Part shown: piece by piece, positions 1 through 10,500 of the stretch | Numbering within the stretch: the first letter of the stretch is position 1 | Layout: every line of letters begins with the position of its first letter | NCBI GenBank assembly: GCA_944472135.2 | Contig: OX235270.1 | Span: 122,713,842 to 122,777,841, forward strand | Direction: 5' to 3' | Source: Trichobilharzia regenti | Taxonomy: Eukaryota; Platyhelminthes; Trematoda; Strigeidida; Schistosomatidae | DNA: 64,000 bases | Program-made: the position numbers and the translations under genes | Notes under the pieces: model-generated | Databases searched by the model: none | The model's input: the letters and a program-made list of their open reading frames with translations, nothing else | What the model was told of the DNA's origin: nothing

Positions 1-213
1 AGGCATTAGGGTACTGATTACCAAGAGTTCTACTTATGAATAATCCATTAAGAGGACATTGTGCACATTTCAGCTGACTGAATCAAATCCGGCACCTGTG
101 ATCACCATAATAATAATGAACATTTTCTGAATGCTTCCAAACAGTTCATTAGCATAGATATTTCAAGCAAAAGCCTTTCATATTATTATTATTATGTCAT
201 CATAACCAGCTAC

Positions 214-220
214 CAGGTTT
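214..220. repeat. Target-site duplication of the RTE copy (3' side)
   Basis: caggttt immediately beyond the AAT tail; the same seven bases occur at 3023-3029 beyond the 5' truncation point. Confidence 0.7.
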
Positions 221-3022
221 ATTATTATTATTTTATCCTTTACTTCCTAGAGGGACATAGGGCTTCAGCTGCGCACCTCCATTGACTTCGGTTTTCTGAC
301 AACTTTTTCACCCTGCTCCAGGTCTGTCCACATGCTTTCATCTCCTCCTCGCATGACCTCCTCCAAGTCACCCTTGGACGACCAACTCGCCGCCTCCCTT
401 TCGGGTTCCACTCGAGAATGGCTTGTCTAGTGATGTCACTTGATGGTTTCCTCAGCGTATGGCCAATCCATCTCCATTTCTTTCTGCCTATTTGTTTCAC
501 AATCGGTTCCTGATTGGTTCGCTCCCAGAGATCCCTGTTGCTGATCTTTTCTGGCGGCCATCTGATCTTGAGTATTGAGCGGAGACAACTGTTGATGAAG
601 GTTTGAAGTTTGTTTGAGATGCTCTTTATGACTCGCCAAGTCTCTGATCCGTATAGTAGCACTGACTTCACATTGGAGTTGAAAATCCGGATCTTATTTT
701 TGATGCTGAGTGCTGTTGACCTCCACACAGATTTGAGAGTAATGAAAGCTTGTCTTGCTTTTCCGATTCTGGCTTTGATGTCCTCGTCAGTTCCGCCTGT
801 AGTTGAGACGATGCTTCCCAGGTAGGTGAAGGAGGTTGTTTCTTTCAGGTTCTTCCCATTTATGCTGGCTGTTGTTGTCTGTTGGCCAGGAATCTTCATC
901 ACCTCTGTTTTATCTATGTTCACGTGAAGTCCTATCTTTGATGCTTCTTCTGCCAACTTGTTACTTTTCACTTGCATATCTTCCAGTTTATGGGAAATCA
1001 GACATATATCATCGGCGAAATCCAGATCCTCCAAGTCTTTTGTGTCAGTCCATTTTATGCCTGTTCCCTCGTTGGTTCCCGTTGTCTGTCGCATTATCCA
1101 ATCAATTGCAATCAGGAAGATCATTGGTGATAGTAGACAGCCTTGCCTCACTCCCGTCCTCACTTCGAAGGCTTCCGTAAGTTTCCCGTTGTGGATTACT
1201 TGGCATGCAGCATTGTCGTATAACTGTTGGATGAGATGTATAATTGTCGATGGGACCCCGTAGTAGCGAAGTAGTTTCCAAATGACCTCTCGATCGACGC
1301 TGTCGAAGGCCTTTTCAAAGTCGATGAAGTTGAGATAGAGAGGTGACTGCCATTCCAAGCTTTGTTCAATGATGATCCGTAGAGTGGCGATTTGATCAAT
1401 ACATGATTTGTTTCTCCTGAATCCAGCCTGTTCCGGACGAAGTTTTTCATCTAGGTGGCTTGTTTGATTCTCTCCAGGATGATGCGACTTAGTATCTTGC
1501 TTGGAATGGACAGAAGCATAATTCCACGCCAGTTTTTACATTGACTTAAGTCTCCTTTCTTTGGAAGTTTGAATAAGTATCCGTTCTTCCAATCCTCGGG
1601 TACTTTGCCCTCTTTCCACACCTTCTCCAGTAGTGGTGTCATCAAGTCCGCTGTTGTCTCTGGGTCTATTTTCAAAGCTTCTGCTGGGATTCCATCTGGT
1701 CCCGGTGTTTTCCCAGCTTTTAGCATCTTGATTGCATTCAGGACTTCTGATTTCGTCGGGGGGTCAGTGTTCACTGGTAGTTCTGCTTCCGTTGTTGGTA
1801 TTGTTGGGCGTGTTGTAGGTGGCGGACGATTTAGAAGTCTTTTGAAGTGTTCAACCCAGTGCTTTCTCTGTTCCACCTCTTTGGTGATTGACTTTCCATT
1901 GTCGTCCTTTATTGGCTTAATCTGTGTCGAACGTTTGCCCGAAAGGTTCCTAGTTGTTTGGTAGAGTGTGGCGAGGTCTCCTTTGCCTGCAGCTTGTTCT
2001 GCTTCGTTTGCCATGGTTTCATAATATTTTCTTTTGTCTTCCCTGGCACTCTTCTTCACTCTTTTGTTCAGTGTATTGTAGCTTGCATTCAGCTCCTGTT
2101 TTTGTTGCTCGTCAGTGCACTGGATAATCTTTTGCTTCACTGTCCTTCTCTCTTCTATTAGTTTCCAAGTGTCCGTAGTGAGCCACTGTTTGTCCTGTCT
2201 CTTTTTTCTGCCTAGAATTTCTATGCAGGTTTGGCTCCACACCGTTTTCAAGTTGTTCCAGTGCTTTTCGACGCCGACCTTTTCGCTGGTGTTGATTTGT
2301 GTCTCGGCTTTGTCCTTTATGCTTGCAATGAAGATGTCCTTTGTAGCCTGGTCCTTCAGCTTTTGAGTGTTGAACTTGGCTTGTGGTCTATCTGCAGCTC
2401 CTGATTCTCTGAAAGCTTTTAATTTGATTTGGATTGTCCCTTGTACGAGATAGTGGTCTGAGCCAACGTCTGCTCCTCTTCTTGCTTTTGTGTCCAGTAG
2501 GCTGCGCCTCCACTTCCTTGAGATTGAGATGAAGTCGATTTGGTTTTTGGTTTGCCCGTCTGGTGACACCCATGTAGCCTTGTGGATATCTTTGTGCTTG
2601 TATACACTGCCACCAATCACCAGTTCGTTGAAGGCGCAGAAGTCGGCGAAGAGTTCTCCGTTTTCATTCATTTCTCCTAGAGCTTCTCTACCCATGATGA
2701 GTTCCCTTCCTGTGTTGTCTGGTCCCAGTTTGGCGTTCATGTCTCCCATTAGTATTTTCATGTCGCCAGCTGGAGTATTGTCCATTGTTGCCTGTAGTTG
2801 TCTGTAGAATTCTTCTTTCTTTTCGGGGTCTGCGTTGTTTGTGGGTGCATAACATTGTATTATTGACACTTTCCTTTCTTTGGAGTTGAATCTGGCGGTC
2901 ATTATCCTGGACGAGATCGCCTTCCATTGCATCAGGGCCTTTGTTGCCGTTGGTGACATCATGATAGCCACGCCCTCGGTGTGCGTGTGTTTATCTTCTG
3001 GTTGACCGGAGTAGATCACTGA
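221..3022 (-). mobile_element. RTE-clade non-LTR retrotransposon, 5'-truncated copy
   Basis: The element lies on the minus strand and ends in a short AAT-type tail (about 221-236), as RTE elements do. It is nearly identical to the longer copy at 46135-49256 but lacks that copy's 5' end: it begins inside the endonuclease domain. A 7-bp direct repeat, caggttt on the plus strand, flanks it (214-220 and 3023-3029) and fits a target-site duplication. It lies downstream of the last DZIP1-like exon seen, in the same orientation, so it is probably intronic. Assignment to an SR2-like RTE family is from recognition of the protein. Confidence 0.92.
240..3019 (-). pseudogene. RTE endonuclease/reverse transcriptase ORF, truncated and frameshifted
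   Basis: Two consecutive minus-strand frames (3019-1451, then about 1449-240) together match the 991-residue protein at 46254-49229 from about residue 65 to the end. The N-terminal endonuclease motifs are lost with the 5' truncation, but the later ones (GDMNAKLG, GSDHYLV) remain. The break comes from a 2-nt insertion near 1452-1455: copy 2 reads gccctagatg where this copy reads gccacctagatg, giving a stop just after IKQA. The RT box FADD lies near 1010-1020. The C-terminal WIGHTLRKP region and the end of the frame are intact. A polyglutamine-coding linker present in the other copy is contracted here. Not functional as an autonomous element. Confidence 0.9.
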
Positions 3023-3029
3023 CAGGTTT
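3023..3029. repeat. Target-site duplication of the RTE copy (5' side)
   Basis: caggttt, partner of 214-220. It places the 5' truncation junction at 3022/3023. Confidence 0.7.
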
Positions 3030-3810
3030 AAAATTCTGTTATGGCATTGAATTAGACCTTTTTTTCACTACCATCCTTTTAGTCAGAAAAGACACATCTT
3101 TATTAAATCGATTAAATGAATCCAACAATCGACCCCTATCTGTATCAATGTCTCATCAAGATACTCAATTATTCAATTATCATTATACACCGAGACACAC
3201 AATTTTAAGCTTGTATAGTATGAAATCATTCTTGTTACGATAGTACCGTGTCTTCTCTATGCAATAATCCGAACTCCAGCCTCATTTTGTTAACAGATAG
3301 AAGCTATGGAAGCTGTGGAATAAAGTGATTATTATTATTATTATTATAATGAACATATATTCACCATATATTATAAAACTCCTTTATTTTTCAATTTATA
3401 CTAATATTTCGTTTTACTGATTGTGAATGATTTCGCAAATCACTTTGAGAAGTGATGGCCATAAGCGTTATCTCTTGCGAGATTTCGCTGAAACAATAGA
3501 TAATATTTCACAATATACTACGCTGATATCGTTGCAGTCGTTCCTTTTGTTGGAGTTTTATGGATTACTCCACTTCACTTCATTAAAATAATGTAACTTC
3601 CTGTTGAAAAAGATGGGCTAGGTAGTATTTTTTTGACTTGCATTCACTTGGAAATAAATTCAAATTCAAACTTGACTTGTATTGTCTGTAAAGCTACTGA
3701 TGTAGTAAAAATTGTCTGCCAGAAACAAAATGCAGTATGACACACAAAAAAAATTAGCCTAGAGTAAAAGTTTACACAAGCTACGCTGTCATGAATTTTG
3801 CAATCGTTAC
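3030..3810. other. Presumed intronic sequence, no gene recognised
   Basis: AT-rich sequence between the RTE copy and DZIP1-like exon 4, with an (ATT)n stretch near 3331-3346. A possible acceptor on the minus strand near 3480 leads only into a short frame that does not resemble DZIP1. Confidence 0.4.
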
Positions 3811-3876
3811 CTTGTTAAGTTCTTGATTTTGTTCTTTTAGGGAATCGAGTGAGGTTGTCAAATAATCCTGAGAGTA
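3811..3876 (-). CDS. DZIP1-like exon 4
   Basis: 66 nt between acceptor caatatag|tactctcag and donor aacaag|gtaacg. This acceptor was preferred over one 9 nt further in (ctctcag|gatt) because it restores the YSQDY that follows EYLL in the family. The rest is a K/E/Q/N-rich coiled-coil-like stretch. Confidence 0.65.
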
Positions 3877-5842
3877 CTATATTGGGTAAGAAAATAAAAA
3901 TACTAAATGATTTGTAGTAAAGACAGAAGACAATAAAGCGAATGGCTTTTTTTAAAAAACGAAGACAAACTTAGTTACGAACTTCAACGTTCTTTGAGAT
4001 TTAATTTAATTTAATGAGCTTATTTTTTTGGACATATAAAGCTAAATCAGTTTTCTAAATAATACGTACTAATTAATAGGATAGGTCAGTAGTGTGATCA
4101 TTATTGGTAAAAATTTGTTTAGTGCTAAACTTAAGGTAGGAGGTGTGAACCACAATTGTGGCGATTTATATCAATTAATTATGCAGTGCTTAGTGTTAAT
4201 CACTACTTTATATTGTCTTTGTAAAGCTGTTCACCAAGTCATATTATGACGTGTGCCACTGACAGGAGTATATCAAGAGACGTTATCAATACAAAAATAT
4301 CAAACAGCGGAGAGAAGAGATGAACCAACACCACAGCAAAACATGGGAGACACAAAAAAAGACAAGGAACCACAATATGAGGGGCAGAAGTAGTACAACA
4401 CAGAAGATCTGTGCCATATGATGATTTTCATACAAGATGTAAATAATTTCCCTATAGGCGTAAATCAACTTCCTTATAAACATGCCGTTACCAAGTCTTT
4501 TGTCTTCTACAGTTACAATGTGATGTGTTCAATGAACTACGGTATTCGATAACAATAAAGCGTACTAAAGTACAGTGAAGTGTAATAATCAGTTCTAAAA
4601 CTACACAGTTCGAGGTGAAAATTCATCAAGGTTTCCTCTGGAAACCAAACATATTCCTATTTGTAATATGTGATTTCTTTCATACTAGTAAAAAGCAAGT
4701 GTGCGTCGGTGGTACAGCGGTTAGGACTCTCGCCGACCATGCACATGGTCCGGGGTTCGATCCCCGGCCGACGCACTCCCACACCTCGCTAAGCCAGAAA
4801 TAATGCTGGTAAAGAGGAAAGATTGGGCATGAGGCTAGCAACCCCACCCCATAAAAATAAACACCACCGCTACCGAAACATCAAGCCACTAGATTGAGGA
4901 CCTATGTTCCACTGGGGAACGTGAATGAAAAAAAGAAAGAAGTAAAAAGCAATCAATAAAACAACTAATACAATACGCCGGTATACATTACTGACTAGTA
5001 CGAATAGCTGGAAACTACCTTAGTCTAAATTTATTGGGTGCTAGTCAATCTGTTTGTCGGTGCACTAAGCTGAGTCTGACAGCGTGTACCGTTGATAGGC
5101 GTAGCCCAAACAAGGTAGACCACCTTCTAGAGTTTAAATCACTTCGGCCTTGCTTCCAGGCTCTATCAGTCGACATGAGTAATTCCCAACTGTTCATATC
5201 AACCATTACTATATTGCTGTCATCCTAGGTGAAAAAGTAATAGCAAAATAGCTTTTTCTGTTAAGGCTTGGGATACCAGGTATGTGTCTGAATATGAGAA
5301 CAATCTAGTCTTTTAGTATTAAGACAGATATATTTAACTTAGAAACATACAATAAAACATGCGATGTACTTACCAATAAGTATTCAATTAAAAGTTGGGC
5401 TAGCTGAAATAACTTTATGAAATTAGTATCAATATATCTTGTATCCTATTTAAAAAGAAAGGTAAGATTATCCCATTAGTAAGTGCTTCAACTAGTGATA
5501 TAATTTAAAAAATGGAGATCGCATGTGAACATAACCCTTTCAGACAATAATACGTAGCAATGAAGAGTAAAGGATAAGGTGCTACACAAGTACTAAACGT
5601 TCTCATTGATATACAGTTCCTTTTTCTTCATTTCATTGATGTTCTAACTGCTTAGAAGTATGATAGTTTGAAGTAATGCACTCATACGAAAGGTTGTAAA
5701 CTTATCCCTCCCTCTCTTTCATTGTTTGTCTCATAATTTGTACTACAGTTAACTCCTGTTACCCAGATATAAGGTATTTTGAAGATCACATTAAATGTGA
5801 TTAGTATTAGAATGATTCCTTGTTGGAGAGGTCAGTGGGATC

Positions 5843-5924
<82 letters not shown>

Positions 5925-7585
5925 TATAAAACACTTTTTATTGTAGAATAACTCTAACTTCCCACTTTTGGATCTGCCTTTTTCTCAAAGTGTTATTTCA
6001 CTTATAGAAATATTTGAAATAGGTTCTCAACTGTTTTCAAATCTCAGGCTAGTTTATGGGATCTAAAGAAATCGAATAGAAAGTCATTTGGGGAAGAGAA
6101 ATATAAGGTTGTTTTTTTCCACTTCAGTTTAGAACTCTTTTATAGTGTAGAACTCCGACGCTGCTTGGTAACAGAACTTTCAATAAATTGCCATTCATTT
6201 ACTAGGTCAGGGTGTAATAGTAACTGAATTCATTTATAGGTAGTTAACAGTAATACAGCAAAATGTGCTGGATCTACTGTTTTTTATGTGCAGCTAGTAG
6301 ATAGATTAGGCTGAGATTTCCTCTGGTTTAGAGATTTGTTTGGTGAATCACCGAAGTGTCGTTTTAAAAGTCATTATTAGCACATTAGTGATGCACCCGT
6401 CCCTCTTATTAGAATTCACTGTATTCAGTTTACTTTGTAACATTATCTGGGGAATGTATATTATTATTACTCATCTTTTGCTTTCCGAGTGGAACATAGA
6501 GCCTCAGAGGTACGTCTCTATTGCACTCAATTATCTACTATCCCAATCAGCTGGCTCAATTACTGCCTACAAGAATTTATTTGCTGTTTTATTTGATCAT
6601 TGTGTCCGCCTCGAAAGTTCGACTGGTCTCTTTTTATTCGGGTTCAATTAGAGGTTCGAAACAACTCAAATAAGAGAATTCAGTGGTTGGAGGTTATATG
6701 CTGCATTATTACGGATAACTACATATCTAATCTTATTTGACTCACTATGCTTTGTACTTACCACCCTATCTCTTTTCCTCCGTTCGTCTTTATTCTTGAC
6801 CAAATATAACTATTCTGTCCCTAGATTCTACTAGTTTATTTTCTCATGTTAGTCTAGTACGAAACAGAACAAATCCGCTTGATCCACAAATTTCCTAGGG
6901 CCACCACTAAATAATCCCTTCTGTCAGTGTATTTTGAATATACTTTGGAAAATTTTATTTATTATTTTTATAAATAATAGTTCATGTAAAGAACTTACAA
7001 TTTCACTAGTTATATCACAGAATGTAACAGATGTCAACATTTCTTGTAGGCTTTCAATATCCACATGACTAGCGATACGATTTACATCGATTGATGCTGT
7101 TAAGAAAATAAGGAAGCAGAAATGAAGCAAAATACGAGAGGGTTACAATAATGAACTCTACTGCCTGATGAGTCATCGTCTGACCGGATATTTTGGAATG
7201 ATATCAACATTTGATTTCATAGAATAAAGATAATGGAAATAATCGTTCGTGAATGAAATAATTTGTTGTCATGTTTAGGCGATAAGATCCAAGGATTAGT
7301 TTGTAGTGAATTAAGTGTTAAAAACATGTATAACTGTATACATTCTTAGATTCTGACTAGCTACCGGTAGACATCTACATATTAACATGTAAGCTTTTTT
7401 ACTATCAGTTATAACGCTTATTATTATAAGTATATACATTTAAATGTCCAAATAAAACAAAACTGACCTAATCGTCTCCAATCAATTTTTTCAGTACGTT
7501 TACGAAATAAAATTGGAGGAATCTGTTGTACATTATTTTGTGGACTGGAAATTCCTCCTGAAGTATTAAAACATGGCTCGAACAT
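3811..7585 (-). CDS. DZIP1-like cilium assembly protein, 5' part of gene (four exons)
   Basis: Four minus-strand exons (7585-7468, 7096-6999, 5445-5374, 3876-3811) join in consistent phase into 118 codons without a stop. The conceptual protein contains KIDWRRL, then IDVNRIASHVDIESLQEML, VTFCDI, and later FIKLFQLAQLLIEYLL and SQDY, followed by a K/E/Q-rich segment fitting the start of a coiled coil. This order is the N-terminal signature of the DZIP1/DZIP1L family, which acts at the basal body and ciliary transition zone. The CxxC pair usual before the LIEYLL helix is not seen here. All splice junctions are GT/AG. An in-frame TAA 12 nt before the ATG supports the start. The zinc finger and the rest of the gene should lie beyond the window. 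Recognition is by eye, not by search. Confidence 0.72.
4687..4698. repeat. SINE target-site duplication, left
   Basis: agtaaaaagcaa; an exact copy lies at 4941-4952, directly after the A-rich tail. Confidence 0.85.
4699..4940 (+). mobile_element. SINE, type I (tRNA-like head, RTE-derived body and 3' end)
   Basis: The head is tRNA-like: an A-box-like tggtacagcgg, a perfect B box ggttcgatccc, and closing arms cgtcgg/ccgacg. These should act as an internal RNA polymerase III promoter. The body (gcatgaggctagcaacccc) matches the 5' leader of the RTE at 46200-46221, and the 3' end (gacctatgttcc...ggaac) matches the RTE 3' end at 49207-49227. The element is flanked by a perfect 12-bp direct repeat, agtaaaaagcaa (4687-4698 and 4941-4952), so it is a well-preserved insertion. 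It lies in an intron of the DZIP1-like gene on the opposite strand. Confidence 0.88.
4941..4952. repeat. SINE target-site duplication, right
   Basis: agtaaaaagcaa, partner of 4687-4698. Confidence 0.85.
5374..5445 (-). CDS. DZIP1-like exon 3
   Basis: Acceptor tttaaatag|gatac, donor tattg|gtaagt; 72 nt, phase 0 at both ends. Encodes FIKLFQLAQLLIEYLL, the diagnostic helix of the family. Confidence 0.75.
5847..5922. repeat. (AT)38 microsatellite
   Basis: 76 bases of uninterrupted AT, in the intron between DZIP1-like exons 2 and 3. Perfect self-complementarity allows cruciform extrusion; the length is likely to be polymorphic. Confidence 0.98.
6999..7096 (-). CDS. DZIP1-like exon 2
   Basis: Acceptor ttcttaacag|catcaat and donor gaaatt|gtaagttc. 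Encodes IDVNRIASHVDIESLQEML and VTFCDI, matching the conserved block that follows WRR in DZIP1 proteins. Confidence 0.75.
7468..7585 (-). CDS. DZIP1-like exon 1
   Basis: Starts at ATG (7585-7583), with an in-frame stop just upstream, and ends in phase 1 at gattag|gtcagt. Encodes about 39 residues ending in KIDWRRL, the family's conserved entry motif. Confidence 0.7.
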
Positions 7586-9069
7586 TTCAATGAAATCTTA
7601 TTGTTCTTGTATTATTTTTTTACTAATAATAGTCTAACTCATAATGCGGAAGAAATCGCTAAAAATAATAAAAGTTAAAAGAAAAATGAAGTAGGACACA
7701 TCAGTGAGAAATAAACACGTTTGCTTACACGGTGATCTGAAAAAGTTCAGTTGTATTTAATTTCCTTCATAGTATGAGGATTTCCACATTGGCCTGTGGA
7801 AAGGTGTGGACAACAAACACAGGACTGTTATTCCGGCCTATTTCTTGATTTTTCACCAGTGGATATCCAGGACCCATTAGGTTATAAGAATGTTGACTCC
7901 CATCGGTTAGACATTAAATTTCATTGTCACTTACTAGAGAATACCTTCTAGACTGTTTCAAAGATAACTGTGCGTGGTTAGGGTGAACGAAACCGTTTCT
8001 AAGTGCAGTTTTTCATAAGATTAGTTAGTATGGTGGATGACAGATATATATATATATATATATATATATCTGTAGAAAAAAGTAGAGGATTATTTCCTAA
8101 AGTGTAACAACTATTTATCCGATTATCCGTATAGGATGGAAAGTCATTTCGGCATCATTCTCAATTAATACTAGTGTATATAAATAAGACGATGATCTTT
8201 TGGGTCACAAAAATTATAGGAATTATAATTCCAAATCACTTCTCAAATACATGAACTAAAGTGAGACAGAATTAGCTAAAAGTTAAGCTTTGTATAATGG
8301 CTAACACAAGATAGAGACTATTTAGCAAATATTTCGCCTTATATTCATTCACGGAAAATATTAACGATGAACACTGTCTATTAGCACATATGTCTTCTAG
8401 CTAATGTTGTTACAAACATTCTAGGTAACTCAAAACGCAACTGTATTGTGATTATAATTGGTCGATAGGATACTACGGACTAGCACTTATATGATCAGAA
8501 TTCATAATTTTCTTTCAGTCAGTTACACATTCATAAATGACAAAAAAAACTTAACAAACAGTTATTTCGCTTCAAGGTTCTTCTGTTTACACAAACACAG
8601 AGGAAAAGAAGTGAATACTAGGCAATCAGCAAGAGTGAAAACTCTAATAAAAATAATAAATTGCTGAAATAGGACAATTGGGTATAATGCTGAAAATTAC
8701 AAGCTAAACACAAGAAAACACTAACTTTTTACTTATCAAAAAAGATGTGACTGCTTTAATGCTATTGGAGTGATATCGGCTTACACCAGTTTACCATGAG
8801 TCTACTTTTTCCACAAACACTTCATCTCATGCTATGACAAAAGAATCAAAGTAAAATACTTCGGTTGTCCCGTTTAAAATACGATTACCAGCTACATTCC
8901 TTATATGGCTCAGACTAACCTCTAGTGACCTTATGGACTGCCATCGTGGCATCTCAGTATAAAACAGTGGTTAGGTAAGTGTGCTCAAAAGTGTCGAGTT
9001 CGGCAGAAGGCAGTGATGCAAGACCTTTCACTTACAAGCGTTAAGTGGTGACTGCAGATCAAGAAAAAC
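7586..9069. other. Upstream region of the DZIP1-like gene; no gene recognised
   Basis: AT-rich. It should contain the DZIP1-like promoter on the minus strand, but no specific element is evident. An (AT)13 tract lies at 8044-8069. The open frame at 8458-8667 (69 codons) resembles nothing known and looks random. Confidence 0.4.
8044..8069. repeat. (AT)13 microsatellite
   Basis: Uninterrupted AT dinucleotides. Confidence 0.95.
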
Positions 9070-9095
9070 AATAACCCTTAGTTAAAACATTAATT

Positions 9096-9629
9096 TTGAT
9101 GTTTCGAAAAATGGAGTGGGGCAGTGAATACATGGCATTTTTATTTACTAAGGAACTACACAGACAAATCGACAGTGTGGCAATGGAGTCACAGCTAGGA
9201 CCCATTCTAGCCGATATTTTCCTTGCGAAACTGGAAAATGGGCCCTTGAAAGATGTTATTGATGAACTCGAATTCTGTTGTCGGTACATGGATGATGCAA
9301 ATGAGAAGGAAGCAAAGAGCATCCTGGATAAATTTAACGAGGTTCATCCTGCAATAAATTTTACTACGGAGAAAGAAAAGGACTCTAGTATTTCATTTTT
9401 AGACTTCCTTATGACCAGAAAAGAGGGTGGCACAATAAGAAGTGTATATAGAAAACCTACATCTACGGGCCAGTATACTCATTTTCTCAACTTCGTGCCC
9501 TCGAAATACAAACGCAATCTGGTGGAGTGCTCGGTTCACAGAGTAAGAACAATCTGCTTGGATGAATGTCTTGATGAGGTACTTAATAATATTAAATGGT
9601 TGCTGAGTGAAAATGGTTATCCAGAGTAA
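9096..9629 (+). pseudogene. Penelope-like reverse transcriptase fragment
   Basis: 177-codon frame. Seen: QIDSVAMESQLGPILADIFL (family pattern VAMGSPLGP, with two substitutions), then the catalytic box CRYMDD, then FNEVHPAINFT, ISFLDFL, VYRKPTSTGQYTHFL and LVECSVHRVRTIC, all in the order found in Penelope RTs. The region between CRYMDD and the next motif is short by several residues, a likely internal deletion. The ATG is not a native start: the RT domain begins upstream of the truncation. Confidence 0.88.
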
Positions 9630-9820
9630 ATTATTGATACGAATATGAATCTAAAATCAAGGCAGCCCAAGTTGCCAACAGCTATAAAAAGGCCTTATTC
9701 TTACAAATGCAGTTCCTTGGGGACAGTACCAGCGAGATACTAACACAGCGCCTTAGAAATGCGGTAAAAAGAGCATTCCATGCTGCTGAATTACGCTGTA
9801 TCTAAAAAACCACTCCTCAT

Positions 9821-10195
9821 TTGCGTTCAGGAGTAAAAGACAAACTGCCTAATTTTGCCTCTTCCATGTGTATCTACCAATTTAACTGCTCCTGTGGAGC
9901 AAGTTACATAGGCCATACAATTAGACGTGTTTCTCGTCCAATTTTCGAACATCACTCTGCGTGGTTAAGCAAAGGAAAAACAAAATCTATTCACAGCGCT
10001 ATTCTACCTCATCTTGTGGATATAGAACACAAGACTGACGATAACCATGCTTTCAAGGTCATCTGCTGCATACCTACGAATCTCAATTTTGCCTTAAGAG
10101 TTCGACTACTAAATATTGCTGAGGCTGTGGGATCCATATTAACAAGCCTAATTTATTCATCCAAAAGAAGTTGGCAGGATTTCATCGTCAGCTGA
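9821..10195 (+). pseudogene. Penelope-like GIY-YIG endonuclease domain
   Basis: 124 codons. IYQFNCSCGASYIG is the GIY-YIG core as seen in Penelope elements; it is followed by the conserved R..IFEH block, an AHLVD-like HLVDIEHK, NHAFKVI and LRVRLLNIAEAVG. In active elements this domain nicks target DNA. The frame is open, but it is separated from the RT part by stops, so it is a relic. Confidence 0.87.
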
Positions 10196-10500
10196 CATTA
10201 GACAAAGAACCATTGGAAAATCTGGGAGGCATCTGTTTCGTCCTAGTTTGGGGCTCTTCAGAAGTACGGACCCACCGGGATTCGAACCCAGGACCTTCTG
10301 GTTACAAGGCGAGCTCGTATACCATTAAGCCACTGGGATCCGATCCAATGGCCCATGAATTCTAACTTCTGCCAACTCACGACATAGCGCGACCCCTAGC
10401 CAATGTCTTCGGCGAGTTTTTGTCTTCACACCCAACCAGCAATATCCTACTGGTCACTACTTCCCACTAGAACCCCTGGTAACTACCTGAATAGGGCAAG
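10196..10500 (-). mobile_element. Smalpha-like SINE with degenerate hammerhead ribozyme
   Basis: Read on the minus strand: a tRNA-like head (A box tggcttaatgg, B box gggttcgaatccc, about 10345-10270), then a stretch resembling the hammerhead core of schistosome Smalpha SINEs. CTGAAGA (10260-10254) fits the consensus CUGANGA; it is followed by a stem II-like hairpin and GAAAC (about 10238-10234). Stem II carries one C/A mismatch and stem I no longer pairs, so self-cleavage is doubtful. The Smalpha comparison is from memory of the published ribozyme core. Outer ends are approximate. Confidence 0.62.

Larger units (their letters stand above)
9070..10195 (+). mobile_element. Penelope-like element, 5'-truncated and frameshifted
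   Basis: The 3' half of a Penelope-like retroelement: reverse-transcriptase C-terminal part (9096-9629), a linker with stops (9630-9820), and a GIY-YIG endonuclease domain (9821-10195). RT and GIY-YIG in this order is diagnostic of the class. The 5' RT motifs are missing and the frame breaks after NGYPE, so the copy is inactive. An Smalpha-like SINE lies directly after its 3' end on the other strand. Confidence 0.9.

Noticed and set aside
4699..4775. Functional tRNA gene at the SINE head
   Set aside because: The T arm and acceptor are good, but the anticodon arm is replaced by a gaccat-gcac-atggtc hairpin, and the unit continues into a SINE body with target duplications.
6340..6651. 103-codon plus-strand frame
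   Set aside because: Lies in an intron of the DZIP1-like gene, has no family motif, and its composition looks like random AT-rich DNA.
7165..7190. ctgatgagtc resembling a hammerhead core
   Set aside because: No GAAA box follows in a position that would close stem II, and no flanking stem I/III pairing is visible.
10270..10345. Functional tRNA on the minus strand
   Set aside because: The B box and T arm are intact, but no proper anticodon stem forms and the sequence continues into the Smalpha-like element.
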